Program-made: the position numbers and the translations under genes
In this document: positions 43,466 to 52,394 of the stretch, piece after piece
Position numbering within the stretch: the stretch's first letter is position 1
Layout of the letters: every line of letters begins with the position of its first letter
The notes under the pieces: model-generated
Told to the model about the DNA's origin: nothing
The model's input: only the letters and a program-made list of their open reading frames with translations
Database searches by the model: none
From: Bacteroidaceae bacterium
GTDB taxonomy: Bacteria > Bacteroidota > Bacteroidia > Bacteroidales > Bacteroidaceae
Assembly (NCBI GenBank): GCA_024401115.1
Contig: JAKSLP010000008.1
Location: 1-64,000 of the forward strand
Reading direction: 5' to 3'
DNA: 64,000 nucleotides

Positions 43466-44338
43466 TTATTTTAAGATAAATGAAGACTGGCCGATCATAC
43501 GGTCGTCTACAAAGATAAAGATACGATAGGTTCCTGCCGACAGATACTCATCTACATCATAATAGCCCTGAACATTCAGTTCCTCACCTCCGTACTCAAT
43601 ATAGGTCTTAAATGAGACTTCCAGTTTCTTGTTCTCGTAAGTACAGGTCTCACCCTTGGTCAGTGGCGAGTTGTCCGGTTTCAGAATACGGACATAGGCA
43701 TTACGACCACCGGTCTTTGCTGTCGGGTTACGGGCAATAGTATAATTGACAGCCAACTTCATGCAATCCTTGACCTTCTTGGCAGCCTTACCTTTCTTGT
43801 TCAGAGGGGAAACGGTAATGCCGGTAGCATTCAGCTGCGAGGCAATGCTTACGGTCTCCTTCAGCTGCTCCTTCTCAGTGTTCAGGTTGCTGATCTGAGT
43901 GGTAGCTGCGGTATATTTCTCCTTCACCTCGGTATTCTCGGCCATCAGCTCGTTGTTGATACGCTGCAAGGAATCAATCTGCATCAGGTAATGACGCATC
44001 ACACGGCGCACATCGGCCAACTCCTTGCGCAGACGTGTAATCTCGCGGGCATCGGTAGCCTTGACACGCTGCAGTTCCTCGAGCAACTGCTGGGCACGCT
44101 GACGCTCGGCATTCAGCTGCTGGGTCAGTGTATCGTTCTGGATGGTGTTCTTCAGCTCGTCATACTGCTGGGTAAAGCTCTTGTACTCGTTCTCCATCTC
44201 CTGCTTGTCCAGAGCCATCAGTTCCTCCATCTCCTGCTTATCCTGCTGTGCCTGATGCAATCCAAATCCTAAATAAGCTATTACACCTGCCAGCACCAGT
44301 ATCAGTGCTACAATGGCTGCTATCCATCCTTTCTTCAT
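43466..44338 (-). CDS. Membrane-anchored coiled-coil protein, uncharacterised
   Basis: A 290-residue protein. One N-terminal membrane helix (WIAAIVALILVLAGVIAYLG, residues 5-24) is followed by about 150 residues of heptad-like coiled coil rich in Gln, Glu and Leu (roughly 30-180), and a C-terminal beta-rich domain (CMKLAVNYTIARNPTAKTGG ... GTYRIFIFVDDRMIGQSSFIL). The N-in/C-out layout suggests a periplasmic rod. A -7 element TACCTTTG lies at 44375-44368 on the minus strand. The first 22 codons plus upstream sequence are duplicated at 52165-52251. I do not recognise a function; the MsbA-like gene is downstream. Confidence 0.7.
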   Translation of the reverse strand: MKKGWIAAIVALILVLAGVIAYLGFGLHQAQQDKQEMEELMALDKQEMENEYKSFTQQYDELKNTIQNDTLTQQLNAERQRAQQLLEELQRVKATDAREITRLRKELADVRRVMRHYLMQIDSLQRINNELMAENTEVKEKYTAATTQISNLNTEKEQLKETVSIASQLNATGITVSPLNKKGKAAKKVKDCMKLAVNYTIARNPTAKTGGRNAYVRILKPDNSPLTKGETCTYENKKLEVSFKTYIEYGGEELNVQGYYDVDEYLSAGTYRIFIFVDDRMIGQSSFILK

Positions 44339-44367
44339 TGTTCTATTGCTTTATAAATACTCTGGTG

Positions 44368-44375
44368 CAAAGGTA
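44368..44375 (-). promoter_or_regulatory. -7 element of the coiled-coil gene
   Basis: TACCTTTG on the minus strand, 30 bases before the start codon, a good match to TAnnTTTG. No -33 box seen. The surrounding sequence is partly duplicated near 52251-52300. Confidence 0.55.
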
Positions 44376-44503
44376 AGTTTTTTTGTGCAGATAAGCGCTA
44401 TCAGTTGCGGGGTTTCTTTAGGCAAAGCGTTGTCTCCTGTTAATAATGGGTTGTTTCATCGACATTTTGGCATCGTTCCGTTGATGCGCCTCCTGCCCCC
44501 CTA

Positions 44504-44530
44504 GTATGGTCCCCCTATAGGGGGACATAC
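44504..44530. repeat. GC-rich palindrome overlapping the kinase stop codon
   Basis: GTATGGTCCCCCTATAGGGG followed by GACATAC, a 27-base near-perfect palindrome. It supplies the final codons (YVPL, stop) of the sensor kinase and may serve as its transcript end, although no T run follows. Confidence 0.65.
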
Positions 44531-45510
44531 TTACGGGGGGAGATGGGGTTAGGGGAGCGCATCGAAGGAAAATCCAGAATAAACAATGCACCACCAGAAT
44601 CGTGAGTAGAGCAGGTCAGGGAACCCTGGTGCAGATTCATGATTTGGCGACTGAGTGCCAGACCTATTCCTGAACCCGTCTGTTTGGAAGTATAGAACGG
44701 CAGGAATATATCTTCCTGAAGCTCCTTCGGAATACCCGACCCATTATCGCCCACAGTGATGCGGGGAATGCCATTGGGAGAAGAAGCCGTAAACTCAACC
44801 GCGGTAGCACCAGCTTCTCTGGCATTCTTCACCAGATTGACTAAGATTTGCCGAATCATACCCTCATCACCTTGAAGAATCATGCCCTGTGCACACTGAA
44901 TAGAAATGTGCAAATCGGGATACAAATGGCGGATGTGCAGCAGGAGCGACTGCACTTGAATAGGGGCAATAGTAGGCTTGGGCAAATGAGTAAGTTCATG
45001 ATAACTATCCAGAAACTGTTTGATGGACCGACACTGGCCATGAATCACTTCAACAGCCTCACGAGAGTCTTCGGAAGAATAATCATGTGCCAGCATGTCC
45101 TCACTTACCGAGATGAGAGGCGTAAGTGAGTTACGCAGTTCATGGGTCATGATGCGCAGAATGCGGTCATAGTACAAGCGTTTGGTTTCCAGGTCGGTCA
45201 TATTCCTATTGTACACCTGCATAATGTGATTCATGTCCCGGTACATCTGCTGCAGTTCCTTGTCGTTGCTCAGCGGGAAACAGCTCATCATATCCTTATT
45301 GAGCAAACTGGCCAGGAATGATTTCACCTGATTGGGCACGAACGAAGCCGCTTGCGCAGTAAGGTACAGCAGGATAAGACAAAAGAGCAGGCTGCAAAGC
45401 AGATAGGAAAGACTATCAGTATAAAGCCAAACCACCACCATGAGTGCCCCCGATGCCACGAGCAGCAGGGAAAGCAGCAAGACATAGCGATGGTAATGGC
45501 GCTGAATCAT
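44515..45510 (-). CDS. Sensor histidine kinase of the efflux operon
   Basis: Membrane kinase of 331 residues. Two closely spaced N-terminal helices (residues about 8-30 and 34-52, LLLSLLLVASGALMVVVWLY and LCSLLFCLILLYL) leave almost no periplasmic loop, so it probably senses within the membrane or cytoplasm. Phosphoacceptor H in RIMTHELRNSLTPL (about 137), N box LVNLVKNAREAGA, G boxes VGDNGSGIP and GSGIGLALSRQIM. This matches NtrB-like kinases. Its ATG overlaps the response regulator stop (ATGA at 45507-45510). The last residues (SPRKYVPL) derive from a palindrome and are probably not functional. Confidence 0.88.
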   Translation of the reverse strand: MIQRHYHRYVLLLSLLLVASGALMVVVWLYTDSLSYLLCSLLFCLILLYLTAQAASFVPNQVKSFLASLLNKDMMSCFPLSNDKELQQMYRDMNHIMQVYNRNMTDLETKRLYYDRILRIMTHELRNSLTPLISVSEDMLAHDYSSEDSREAVEVIHGQCRSIKQFLDSYHELTHLPKPTIAPIQVQSLLLHIRHLYPDLHISIQCAQGMILQGDEGMIRQILVNLVKNAREAGATAVEFTASSPNGIPRITVGDNGSGIPKELQEDIFLPFYTSKQTGSGIGLALSRQIMNLHQGSLTCSTHDSGGALFILDFPSMRSPNPISPRKYVPL

Positions 45511-46112
45511 TGTATCACTCCGTATTTTTTCAGTTTGTTGTAAAGGGTTTGGCGCGACACACCCAACCGGTTAGCGGAACTCACCAGATTGCCTCCCTCC
45601 TGCTCCACTGCTTCCAGAATGTGCTTACGTTCCATTTCCTCCAAGGAGAGTTGACGGCTGGCAGCCAAAGTGTCCTGCAGGCTACTGGCCTGTGCAGCCA
45701 AAGTTGCCATCTCTCTGCGGGAACGATGCTTCACTATGGCATTCTCCAACTTGCTGATCAGCACCTCATTCTCCCAAGGCTTAGCAATGAAATCCTCGGC
45801 TCCCTGCTGCAGGCAGCGTACTGCCAGGTCAATGTCACCGAATGCGGTAATCAGCACCACTGCAGGTGGATTCTCCATCGCATTGATCTGGTTCAGCCAG
45901 AACAGGCCCTCCTCGCCATCCAACCTACGGGAATCGAAGTTCATGTCCAGCAGCACCACATCCACATCGCCCGGTTGCAGCAAGGCTGGAATGAGGTGTG
46001 GATCGGGTACGGTCACCACGGTGTCAAACACCCTGCCCAGCACCAGTTTCAAGGTGCGAAGTACTGCCTGATTGTCATCAATAACTAGTATCTTATAAGG
46101 ATTACTGCTCAT
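45507..46112 (-). CDS. Response regulator: receiver plus Fis-type HTH, no AAA+ domain
   Basis: A 201-residue regulator. Receiver domain with VIDDNQ, phosphoacceptor Asp in VVLLDMNFDSRR and VLITAFGD ... AKPW, then a short linker and a Fis-type helix-turn-helix (ERKHILEAVEQEGGNLVSSA, NRLGVSRQTLYNKLKKYGVI). NtrC-type relatives carry a sigma-54 AAA+ domain between these parts; here it is missing, as in PrrA/ActR-type regulators. The ATG at 46112 is preferred to one at 46142, which would leave no gap to the HlyD stop. It probably controls the operon it belongs to. Confidence 0.88.
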   Translation of the reverse strand: MSSNPYKILVIDDNQAVLRTLKLVLGRVFDTVVTVPDPHLIPALLQPGDVDVVLLDMNFDSRRLDGEEGLFWLNQINAMENPPAVVLITAFGDIDLAVRCLQQGAEDFIAKPWENEVLISKLENAIVKHRSRREMATLAAQASSLQDTLAASRQLSLEEMERKHILEAVEQEGGNLVSSANRLGVSRQTLYNKLKKYGVIQ

Positions 46113-46142
46113 ATTGCGGCAAATATAACCATAAAATTTCAC

Positions 46143-47393
46143 CTAATCAAGAATGATGACTTCCGAATCGCCAAACTTGTCGTAACCGGTGGTAATCACC
46201 TTATCACCGGGTGCCAATCCTTCCAGGATTTCATACTGCGAAGGGTTCTGTCTGCCGATGGTAATCGGGGTGCGTACAGCCTTCTTGCCCGACTTGTCCA
46301 ATTTATAAATCCACTGCCCGGCGGTGTTCTGGTAGAATGATCCGCGTGGAATGACCAGTGCCTGCTCGGCCTTGCCCAGTTCTATCTGCACTCGGTAGGA
46401 CTTTCCCACCCGGATATTTTCGGGTTGTTTCTTCTCGAAGACCAAATCTATTTCAAAGGTACGGTCTTTCACCTCGGGCACCACCTTGGTAATGTGCAGC
46501 GGAAACTTTTCGCTCTGGTAACTGATGGTAGCGGGCAGTCCGGAAGTGATACGGTCGATGTAGTATTCGCTGAGCGAGGCGTGTACTTTGAAATCGTCCA
46601 GCACCTTCACCTCGGCTATGGATTCACCGGCCACGACATGCTGTCCCGGAGTAACGGAGATGTAGCTGAGCTGACCGTCGCACGGAGCGGTAATGACCAG
46701 GCTTTCCAGGCGCTTCATGCTGCGCTGGTATTTTTTCTGCTCGCGTTCCATATCACGTGCCAGCAACTGTCCCTTCAGCACAGCAGACGAGGAGTCGTTG
46801 CGCAGGGATTGGAGTTCCAGTTTGGAGCGCTCTTGATTGTAGCGATACTCGTCCTCGGCCACCTGCAACTGCGCCTTGCTTTTGATACCCATACGGTTCT
46901 CCTCGCGGTCCAGCTGAATGTTCTTCTCCAAACGGTCCATGTCGTAGCGGGTCTGCAACGCCTGTTTCTTCAGGTTCAGCCGCATCTTCTCCTGCTCAAT
47001 AAGTTGCTCCTGGTAGGAGGTATGCTGACGTGCCAAATCATCACGCTGGTCCTCGATACTCTGCTCCAGTTCGGGGTTAGTCAGTACCATGATGGTATCG
47101 CCTTTCTTCAGCGACTGACCGTCTTCAGCCACAATGCGCAACACACTGCCCGACTCCCGGGCATTGACTTTCAGGGTCAGGATAGGCCTCACCAGTCCTT
47201 CCACATCCACATATTCCCGGAAAGGTTGTGTCTTGGCCTCGCCAATCTTCAGTTCATCGCCATCCACCCTCAGTTTCTTTGGGCCAGCTGAGAGTAGGAT
47301 AGCCAGGACGATGAGTGCCAAAATGGCTGCTCCGCCTGCCAGATAGTATCTATGCCTGATGTACCAGGGTTTCTTTTCCAATAGTTTATCCAT
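46143..47393 (-). CDS. HlyD/MacA-type periplasmic adaptor
   Basis: Membrane-fusion protein of 416 residues joining an inner-membrane transporter to a TolC channel. One N-terminal membrane helix (YYLAGGAAILALIVLAILLS, 17-36), then a lipoyl/barrel part (VNARESGSVLRIVAEDGQSLKKGD), a long coiled-coil hairpin (about 110-225, EDQRDDLARQHTSYQEQLIE...), the second lipoyl half ITAPCDGQLSYISVTPGQHV and a C-terminal barrel ending LEGLAPGDKVITTGYDKFGD. It follows the TolC gene by 11 bases in the same operon. Confidence 0.92.
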   Translation of the reverse strand: MDKLLEKKPWYIRHRYYLAGGAAILALIVLAILLSAGPKKLRVDGDELKIGEAKTQPFREYVDVEGLVRPILTLKVNARESGSVLRIVAEDGQSLKKGDTIMVLTNPELEQSIEDQRDDLARQHTSYQEQLIEQEKMRLNLKKQALQTRYDMDRLEKNIQLDREENRMGIKSKAQLQVAEDEYRYNQERSKLELQSLRNDSSSAVLKGQLLARDMEREQKKYQRSMKRLESLVITAPCDGQLSYISVTPGQHVVAGESIAEVKVLDDFKVHASLSEYYIDRITSGLPATISYQSEKFPLHITKVVPEVKDRTFEIDLVFEKKQPENIRVGKSYRVQIELGKAEQALVIPRGSFYQNTAGQWIYKLDKSGKKAVRTPITIGRQNPSQYEILEGLAPGDKVITTGYDKFGDSEVIILD

Positions 47394-47404
47394 AATAATG
47401 TCAT

Positions 47405-48868
47405 TTATAAATTCTCCGGCAACGGCCAGGAGATGGGACTGTTCTGTGCAAAGTCGTACCCCGTCATGGAGCGAAGTCCGTAGTACAGGCTCCAGTAGGT
47501 GGACAGACTCTCGATGTAGCTCCGGCGTGCGGCATCCTTCTCGCTGATAGCACTGTTCAGGTCCAGAATAGTATTCTTGCCCAGAACATAAAGTTTGCGT
47601 GCCACATCGTAGCGGCGTTCGGCGGTCTTGTCTGCCTGTTGTGCCACGGTCACCCGACGGCCCTGAAGATTAAACTGCTGCACCATCTTGGTGACATTCT
47701 GCTCAAAACTCTTCATGCCCTGCTCGGCATTCACATCGGCCAAATCTACCTGCGACTGTGCCACATGCCTACGCCCTTTTCCTCTTCCCCAATCCAGGAT
47801 TGGAATGGCTAGGGTAACCGAAGCGTACTGCATGTCGGTGGGGTTACGATAGGCATCGCTGAAAGCAGAGCCGGTCTGCGACAGGCCGAACTGCATATAC
47901 AGGTTGGCTTTCAGTCCGGTATTGGCCTTCACCTCGGCCAGGTTACTGCGACTTTCCAACTGAGTCCTGCGGTAATAGTCAGGATCGGGACTGTTCTGCA
48001 AAGCCAGTTCCAGTGCCTCTCCCAAAGGAATCTCCAATGCCTGAATCTGGCCGTCGGCTTCAACCCTTAGCCGGGTGTTGGTGGGCAAGTCCAGATAGTT
48101 GCGCAGTTCTTCGGCAGCCACATCCAACTGTACATCCGCATCCAGCAAATTGGTTTCCTCGTTCAGTTTGTTGAGCTGCAGTTGCAGCATCTCGTTCTCG
48201 CTGATGGTGCCTATATTGTAGCGTCCTTCGGCAAAGGTACACAGCGTATCGGCCGAAGCCAGGTTGCTGTGGGCTATATCCACATTGGTCTGCGCCTTGG
48301 CTAGTGCAAAGAACAGGGTACTGGCCTGCGATGCCACCAGTTCCATGGTTTCGTTGTACTGTTTCAAGGCCTCGCGCCAGCGCACAGGCTCTATGCGGCG
48401 GTTCCACTTCTGTGCATTGTAGCCTATCAGATTCTGCTCATAACCCATAGTGACAGGTTGCGAGCGGAAACTGGTCTGTCCCGCACCCTCAAACTGCTTT
48501 TCACGCAACAGTGATGAAGATACGAACAGGCTACCACCCGTCCAGGGGATGTTCTGAGTGATTTGAAGCGACAGGTCGGTACTCAGCTGGCTGACATGCA
48601 GGAAGCTGGCAGTACCGTCGGGCTGTACAATACGGTCAATTCCACGATTGAACTGGGGACTGGATACCAAAGAAACCAAGGGCTTGTAACTGGCTTGATA
48701 ACTGCGGTACGACCAGTAGGCACTGCGCAGCGAATGCCGGGCTGCCAGGGCGGCAGGCGACTGCTGCTGGGCCATAGCGATGGTCTCCTGCAGGGTAACC
48801 TGCAGGGGTTCTTGGGCACAGAGTGCGCCACAGGCCATCAACCACACGATGAGTAGCAAATGCTTCAT
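47405..48868 (-). CDS. TolC-family outer membrane channel
   Basis: Outer-membrane efflux protein of 487 residues. Signal peptide KHLLLIVWLMACGALCAQ, then LQVTLQETIAMAQQQSPAAL, the usual helical start. Internal duplication of long helices is visible around TLFFALAKAQTNVDIAHSNL and AQSQVDLADVNAEQGMKSFE. The ATG at 48868 starts the signal peptide and lies just past the permease stop codon (48870), with coding ends overlapping. It works with the adjacent adaptor and ABC transporter. Confidence 0.9.
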   Translation of the reverse strand: MKHLLLIVWLMACGALCAQEPLQVTLQETIAMAQQQSPAALAARHSLRSAYWSYRSYQASYKPLVSLVSSPQFNRGIDRIVQPDGTASFLHVSQLSTDLSLQITQNIPWTGGSLFVSSSLLREKQFEGAGQTSFRSQPVTMGYEQNLIGYNAQKWNRRIEPVRWREALKQYNETMELVASQASTLFFALAKAQTNVDIAHSNLASADTLCTFAEGRYNIGTISENEMLQLQLNKLNEETNLLDADVQLDVAAEELRNYLDLPTNTRLRVEADGQIQALEIPLGEALELALQNSPDPDYYRRTQLESRSNLAEVKANTGLKANLYMQFGLSQTGSAFSDAYRNPTDMQYASVTLAIPILDWGRGKGRRHVAQSQVDLADVNAEQGMKSFEQNVTKMVQQFNLQGRRVTVAQQADKTAERRYDVARKLYVLGKNTILDLNSAISEKDAARRSYIESLSTYWSLYYGLRSMTGYDFAQNSPISWPLPENL

Positions 48869-48869
48869 T

Positions 48870-51353
48870 TTATTCACTCTTGATGATAGCCGCCACATTC
48901 ACCCGGGCAGCTTTTTCCAACTGATAGATCAATGCCACGGCGGTAATCAGTACCACGATAATCAGCGCTTCCACATAAATTATAGGGGTAACAGGGGCAC
49001 ACTCCAGGAACTCCTCTGTGTAGCGGTGAATCAGCAGATATGATAAAGGAATGCTCAGCACAAAGGTAGAGAGCAGTACCCAGAGGTACTTCTTTCCCAA
49101 CAGCAGATACTGGTCCTTGCGGTGTGCACCGTTGGCCTTACGGATGGCAATCTCACGGTAACGCTGGCGGATGTCGAACAGTGAAAGTCCCAGCAATCCT
49201 AAGCAGCAGATCAGGATGGCAATACCCGAGAACAGGGTATATACCTGCGCCATTAGTTTGTCTTCCTGGTATAGACTCTCCACATCCTCACGGAACCAAT
49301 GATAATTCAGTTCGTGTTCCGGACAGATATCGGCAGAAATCTTCTCCAGCAATTCTATAATCTCCTTTTCATGCCCCGGCTTCACCCGGATGGCAATCAT
49401 GCAACTGGCATAAACGTATCTGTTTTCGTTCGCATCTATCCAGTAGGCCGAAGGCTGTACGCCCAGGGTGCGGTGCGTCCTGTAATGATCCTGGATGATA
49501 CCACAGATAGGCATCTTTTCTGTGCCATAGGCTTTAAGTCTATTGGTGGCATCAGCACTGTACGTAATCATCAACGGTTCCTCCGACCGCAGATGCGCCC
49601 CTTCCATCTGCTTGTACCCCATCAGGTTCAAAGCTTTCCAATTCACAACCCAAGTATCAGGTACCATAGCCTTGGGGTTGGCATTATCACTCAACAACTG
49701 GCCTTCCTTCAGTTGAACGCCAAAGATTTGGAACCATTTAGGTGAGACATGATACATATAAAACGAAAACTCCTCATCTTTGTCATTATAGTAGATATTC
49801 AGATTGTCTGTACGATTGACGGGCAGAACGCTCACCACATCGGCCAGCTCTACTATCGGCGATGCGCTCAGTTTCTCCAAATAAGCCTCGGCCAGTTCTT
49901 TTACCTCGCCGCCATTCGATTTAAAATAACTATTGCCTTGTTCATCGGTTACGAAGCTCTCCTTAATGTGCAGCGGTTTGGTGATCAGGATGTTCTCCAC
50001 ATCGCAGCCGATAGGGCTGTTGAGCAGGAATTCCAGGTGATGCTGCATCCAGATGGCCATGGCCACCAGGGTGAAAGCGATGAGGTACTGAAAGCCCAGC
50101 ATGACGGTACGCGAACGCAGGTTCTGCACGGATCCTACACGTTGCTGCAGGCTGACCAGCGTAGAACTGCGTACCTGCTTGACAAACGGATAACACAGCG
50201 ATACCAGGGGCACCACAATCAGGAAGCCCAGGGTCAACACGGTATCGAATGGAGAAGCTGTAACCGTATCGTTCAGCATCTCGTCTGTCCAGGGTTTCAG
50301 AAGATTTACCAGCAGCCAAGCCAGCAATACCGCCAAAGCCGTGCTGATAAACAGTTCCAGTCCCATTTCCACAAAAAGCGAAAGGGGTTTCTGTCCGAAC
50401 ACACGGCGCACACCCTGTTCGCGCTGGCGGCGCTGCCAATATACCATATACAGGTTGGTGAAGTTCAGCACACCTACCACCAGAATCAGCACCATCACGC
50501 CCAGCAGAATCCAATCGGCCTGGGCATTGCCATGGTGCACCATATTCACCTCCTGCCCGTTTTCATTCAGCGAACGATCCATGTAGAAATCGCTCCAGCG
50601 AATAAACTGGCTTTCCATGGTGTCGCCTCCATAAAAGGTGAAATGTTCCTTTTCACTCGTATCCTCACCAAGGGTTTTCATATAGGCATTGAAGGCATCC
50701 AGGTCGAAATCCTTGGGTATGCGTATCCATTCCGACTTCAGATGGGGCCAACGATCGCTGACCAGGCAGGACACTATCATATCCGGCGTAAAGATGGCCT
50801 TGTTCCGTGGTTCATCAAAAATGCCGGAAATGACAAAGTGGAAGTTCTTCAGCATGAAAGCAGTACCGATGGCCTCAGTGGCGCTCAGCCCCAGTTTCTG
50901 CAGATAGGCACGGGAAACCCAGCATCCATCGGGCCGGTTCATGGCGGTACGGTCACCTTCTATCTCATACTCAAAAAAATGCAGGAACAAACTATCTACT
51001 ACCAGCACATCGGCTACGTAATTCTGGTCATTCAGTGCGATAGTGGATTCCGGATTCTTGATGAAAATGGAGGATTCAACGGCAAACTTCTGAAACTCAT
51101 CCATAAAGGGTTTGCCATAGTATTCATCCATCCGCTTGACATCCATCATCATGCGGCGGGTCACCTGATTGTCCTGCACAGATACGACGATGGTTTCCGG
51201 ATCAATGGCGTGCGATTCGGCGGTAACCTCGCGGTACAGGTAGCGGGAAATCACAATACCGCACGTCAGGCTCAGGGTAAGTCCTAAGATATTGATCAGC
51301 GTAAAGGCTTTCTGCCTGAGCAGGAAGCGAAGAGCATATTTTATCTTGTTCAT
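48870..51353 (-). CDS. MacB/FtsX-type ABC permease
   Basis: An 827-residue membrane protein with two FtsX units. N-terminal helix ALRFLLRQKAFTLINILGLT, a periplasmic MacB-like domain (about 50-280), a three-helix block (WILLGVMVLILVVGVLNFTNL ... GLELFISTALAVLLAWLLVN), a further helix near 425, a second periplasmic domain, and a C-terminal three-helix block ending YVEALIIVVLITAVALIYQL. The ATPase is a separate gene upstream, unlike fused MacB. The ATG at 51353 (MNKIKYAL) avoids an 11-base overlap with the ATPase gene. Confidence 0.9.
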   Translation of the reverse strand: MNKIKYALRFLLRQKAFTLINILGLTLSLTCGIVISRYLYREVTAESHAIDPETIVVSVQDNQVTRRMMMDVKRMDEYYGKPFMDEFQKFAVESSIFIKNPESTIALNDQNYVADVLVVDSLFLHFFEYEIEGDRTAMNRPDGCWVSRAYLQKLGLSATEAIGTAFMLKNFHFVISGIFDEPRNKAIFTPDMIVSCLVSDRWPHLKSEWIRIPKDFDLDAFNAYMKTLGEDTSEKEHFTFYGGDTMESQFIRWSDFYMDRSLNENGQEVNMVHHGNAQADWILLGVMVLILVVGVLNFTNLYMVYWQRRQREQGVRRVFGQKPLSLFVEMGLELFISTALAVLLAWLLVNLLKPWTDEMLNDTVTASPFDTVLTLGFLIVVPLVSLCYPFVKQVRSSTLVSLQQRVGSVQNLRSRTVMLGFQYLIAFTLVAMAIWMQHHLEFLLNSPIGCDVENILITKPLHIKESFVTDEQGNSYFKSNGGEVKELAEAYLEKLSASPIVELADVVSVLPVNRTDNLNIYYNDKDEEFSFYMYHVSPKWFQIFGVQLKEGQLLSDNANPKAMVPDTWVVNWKALNLMGYKQMEGAHLRSEEPLMITYSADATNRLKAYGTEKMPICGIIQDHYRTHRTLGVQPSAYWIDANENRYVYASCMIAIRVKPGHEKEIIELLEKISADICPEHELNYHWFREDVESLYQEDKLMAQVYTLFSGIAILICCLGLLGLSLFDIRQRYREIAIRKANGAHRKDQYLLLGKKYLWVLLSTFVLSIPLSYLLIHRYTEEFLECAPVTPIIYVEALIIVVLITAVALIYQLEKAARVNVAAIIKSE

Positions 51354-51366
51354 AAGCCGTTGTCTT

Positions 51367-52047
51367 TTAGTCCTCAACCTTGTTAATTATCTGACCGTCA
51401 AACAGGTTCACGATTCGTGTGGCATAGCCGGCATCGCGCTGCGAGTGAGTAACCATAACGATGGTGGTGCCCTCGCGATTCAGTTGGCTCAGCAGCTCCA
51501 TCACTTCCTGGCCGTTCTTGGAATCCAGATTTCCGGTAGGCTCATCGGCCAGAATAACCGATGGATTTGACACCACGGCACGAGCTATAGCTACACGCTG
51601 CTGCTGTCCGCCGGACAACTGGTTAGGGAAGTGCTGGGCACGATGGGCAATGCCCATGCGCTGCAAGGCATCCTCTACCCTACGCTTGCGCTCAGAAGAA
51701 GGCAATCCCATATAAAGCAGGGGCATCTCTATGTTCTCGGTTACGGTCAGGTCGTCTATCAGGTTGAAACTCTGGAACACAAAACCGATGCGTCCCTTGC
51801 GCAGGTCAATACGTGCCGACTCGCTCTTCTGGCTCACTTCCTCACCGTCCAGCAAGTACTGACCGGAAGTAGGGTTCTCTAAAAGTCCCAAAATATTCAA
51901 CAAGGTGGATTTGCCGCAGCCCGAAGGCCCCATAACGGCTATAAATTCTCCCTCCTCCACGCTCAGCGACACATCGTTCAGTGCAGTTGTCTCTACCAAA
52001 TCCGAACGGAATTTCATCACAATGTTCTTGATTTCAATCTTTGCCAT
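51367..52047 (-). CDS. LolD/MacB-type ABC ATPase
   Basis: ATPase of 226 residues that drives the adjacent permease. Walker A MGPSGCGKSTLLNILGLLE (39-57), signature LSGGQQQRVAIARA, Walker B VILADEPTGNLDSKNG and H-loop VTHSQRDA. It is the first gene of the leftward six-gene run ATPase, permease, TolC, adaptor, response regulator, kinase, which together look like a regulated tripartite MacAB-TolC-like exporter. Confidence 0.94.
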   Translation of the reverse strand: MAKIEIKNIVMKFRSDLVETTALNDVSLSVEEGEFIAVMGPSGCGKSTLLNILGLLENPTSGQYLLDGEEVSQKSESARIDLRKGRIGFVFQSFNLIDDLTVTENIEMPLLYMGLPSSERKRRVEDALQRMGIAHRAQHFPNQLSGGQQQRVAIARAVVSNPSVILADEPTGNLDSKNGQEVMELLSQLNREGTTIVMVTHSQRDAGYATRIVNLFDGQIINKVED

Positions 52048-52075
52048 ACTATATATGTTTTTTTAATTTGTATTG

Positions 52076-52142
52076 CAAAAATAAGGCGCAGACAAAAGAA
52101 TAAGGATGAAAAAACACACAACTGCATTTTTTCATCCTTATT
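52076..52142 (-). promoter_or_regulatory. Efflux operon promoter with 16-bp perfect dyad
   Basis: Minus-strand -7 element TATTTTTG at 52083-52076. Immediately upstream lies AATAAGGATGAAAAAA (52099-52114) and its exact complement TTTTTTCATCCTTATT (52127-52142), separated by 12 bases. The near arm covers the place of the -33 box, which is otherwise missing. This fits an activator or repressor site, most simply for the operon's own response regulator. It could alternatively be a terminator for the decayed gene at 52165-52251. Confidence 0.65.
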
Positions 52143-52164
52143 ATGTCCAAAAGTTAGACATTGG

Positions 52165-52251
52165 TTAGTAGGCGAGCATTTCTAAATACGCTATTACACC
52201 TGCCAGCACCAGTACCAGTGCTACGACGGCTGCAACCCTTCCTTTCTTCAT
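52165..52251 (-). pseudogene. Truncated duplicate of the coiled-coil protein gene (5' end only)
   Basis: A 28-codon frame, MKKGRVAAVVALVLVLAGVI followed by AYLEMLAY and a stop. It copies residues 1-22 of the gene at 43466-44338 (membrane helix) with conservative changes, after which the match ends abruptly. The upstream bases are also similar (TTGCT-T-T--TAAAT/TTT then TGGTGCAAA). It therefore seems to be a duplication of promoter plus signal anchor. It could still make a tiny membrane peptide. Confidence 0.75.
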
Positions 52252-52331
52252 ACTTAATTTGCTATTTTTTATAATTTGGTGCAAAAGTTATGTTTTTTGG
52301 GCATTATCGCCGTTAGAAAAAGTGAAAAATA

Positions 52332-52362
52332 TTTGATAACAATGAAATAATGGGTAACTTTG
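52332..52362 (+). promoter_or_regulatory. Promoter of the Tat-lipoprotein gene
   Basis: TTTG (52332-52335), 19-base spacer, TAACTTTG (52355-52362), ending 32 bases before the ATG. One of the cleanest promoters in the window. Confidence 0.78.
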
Positions 52363-52394
52363 TAGCAATAACACTTTATTAACTTTTAAAGACT

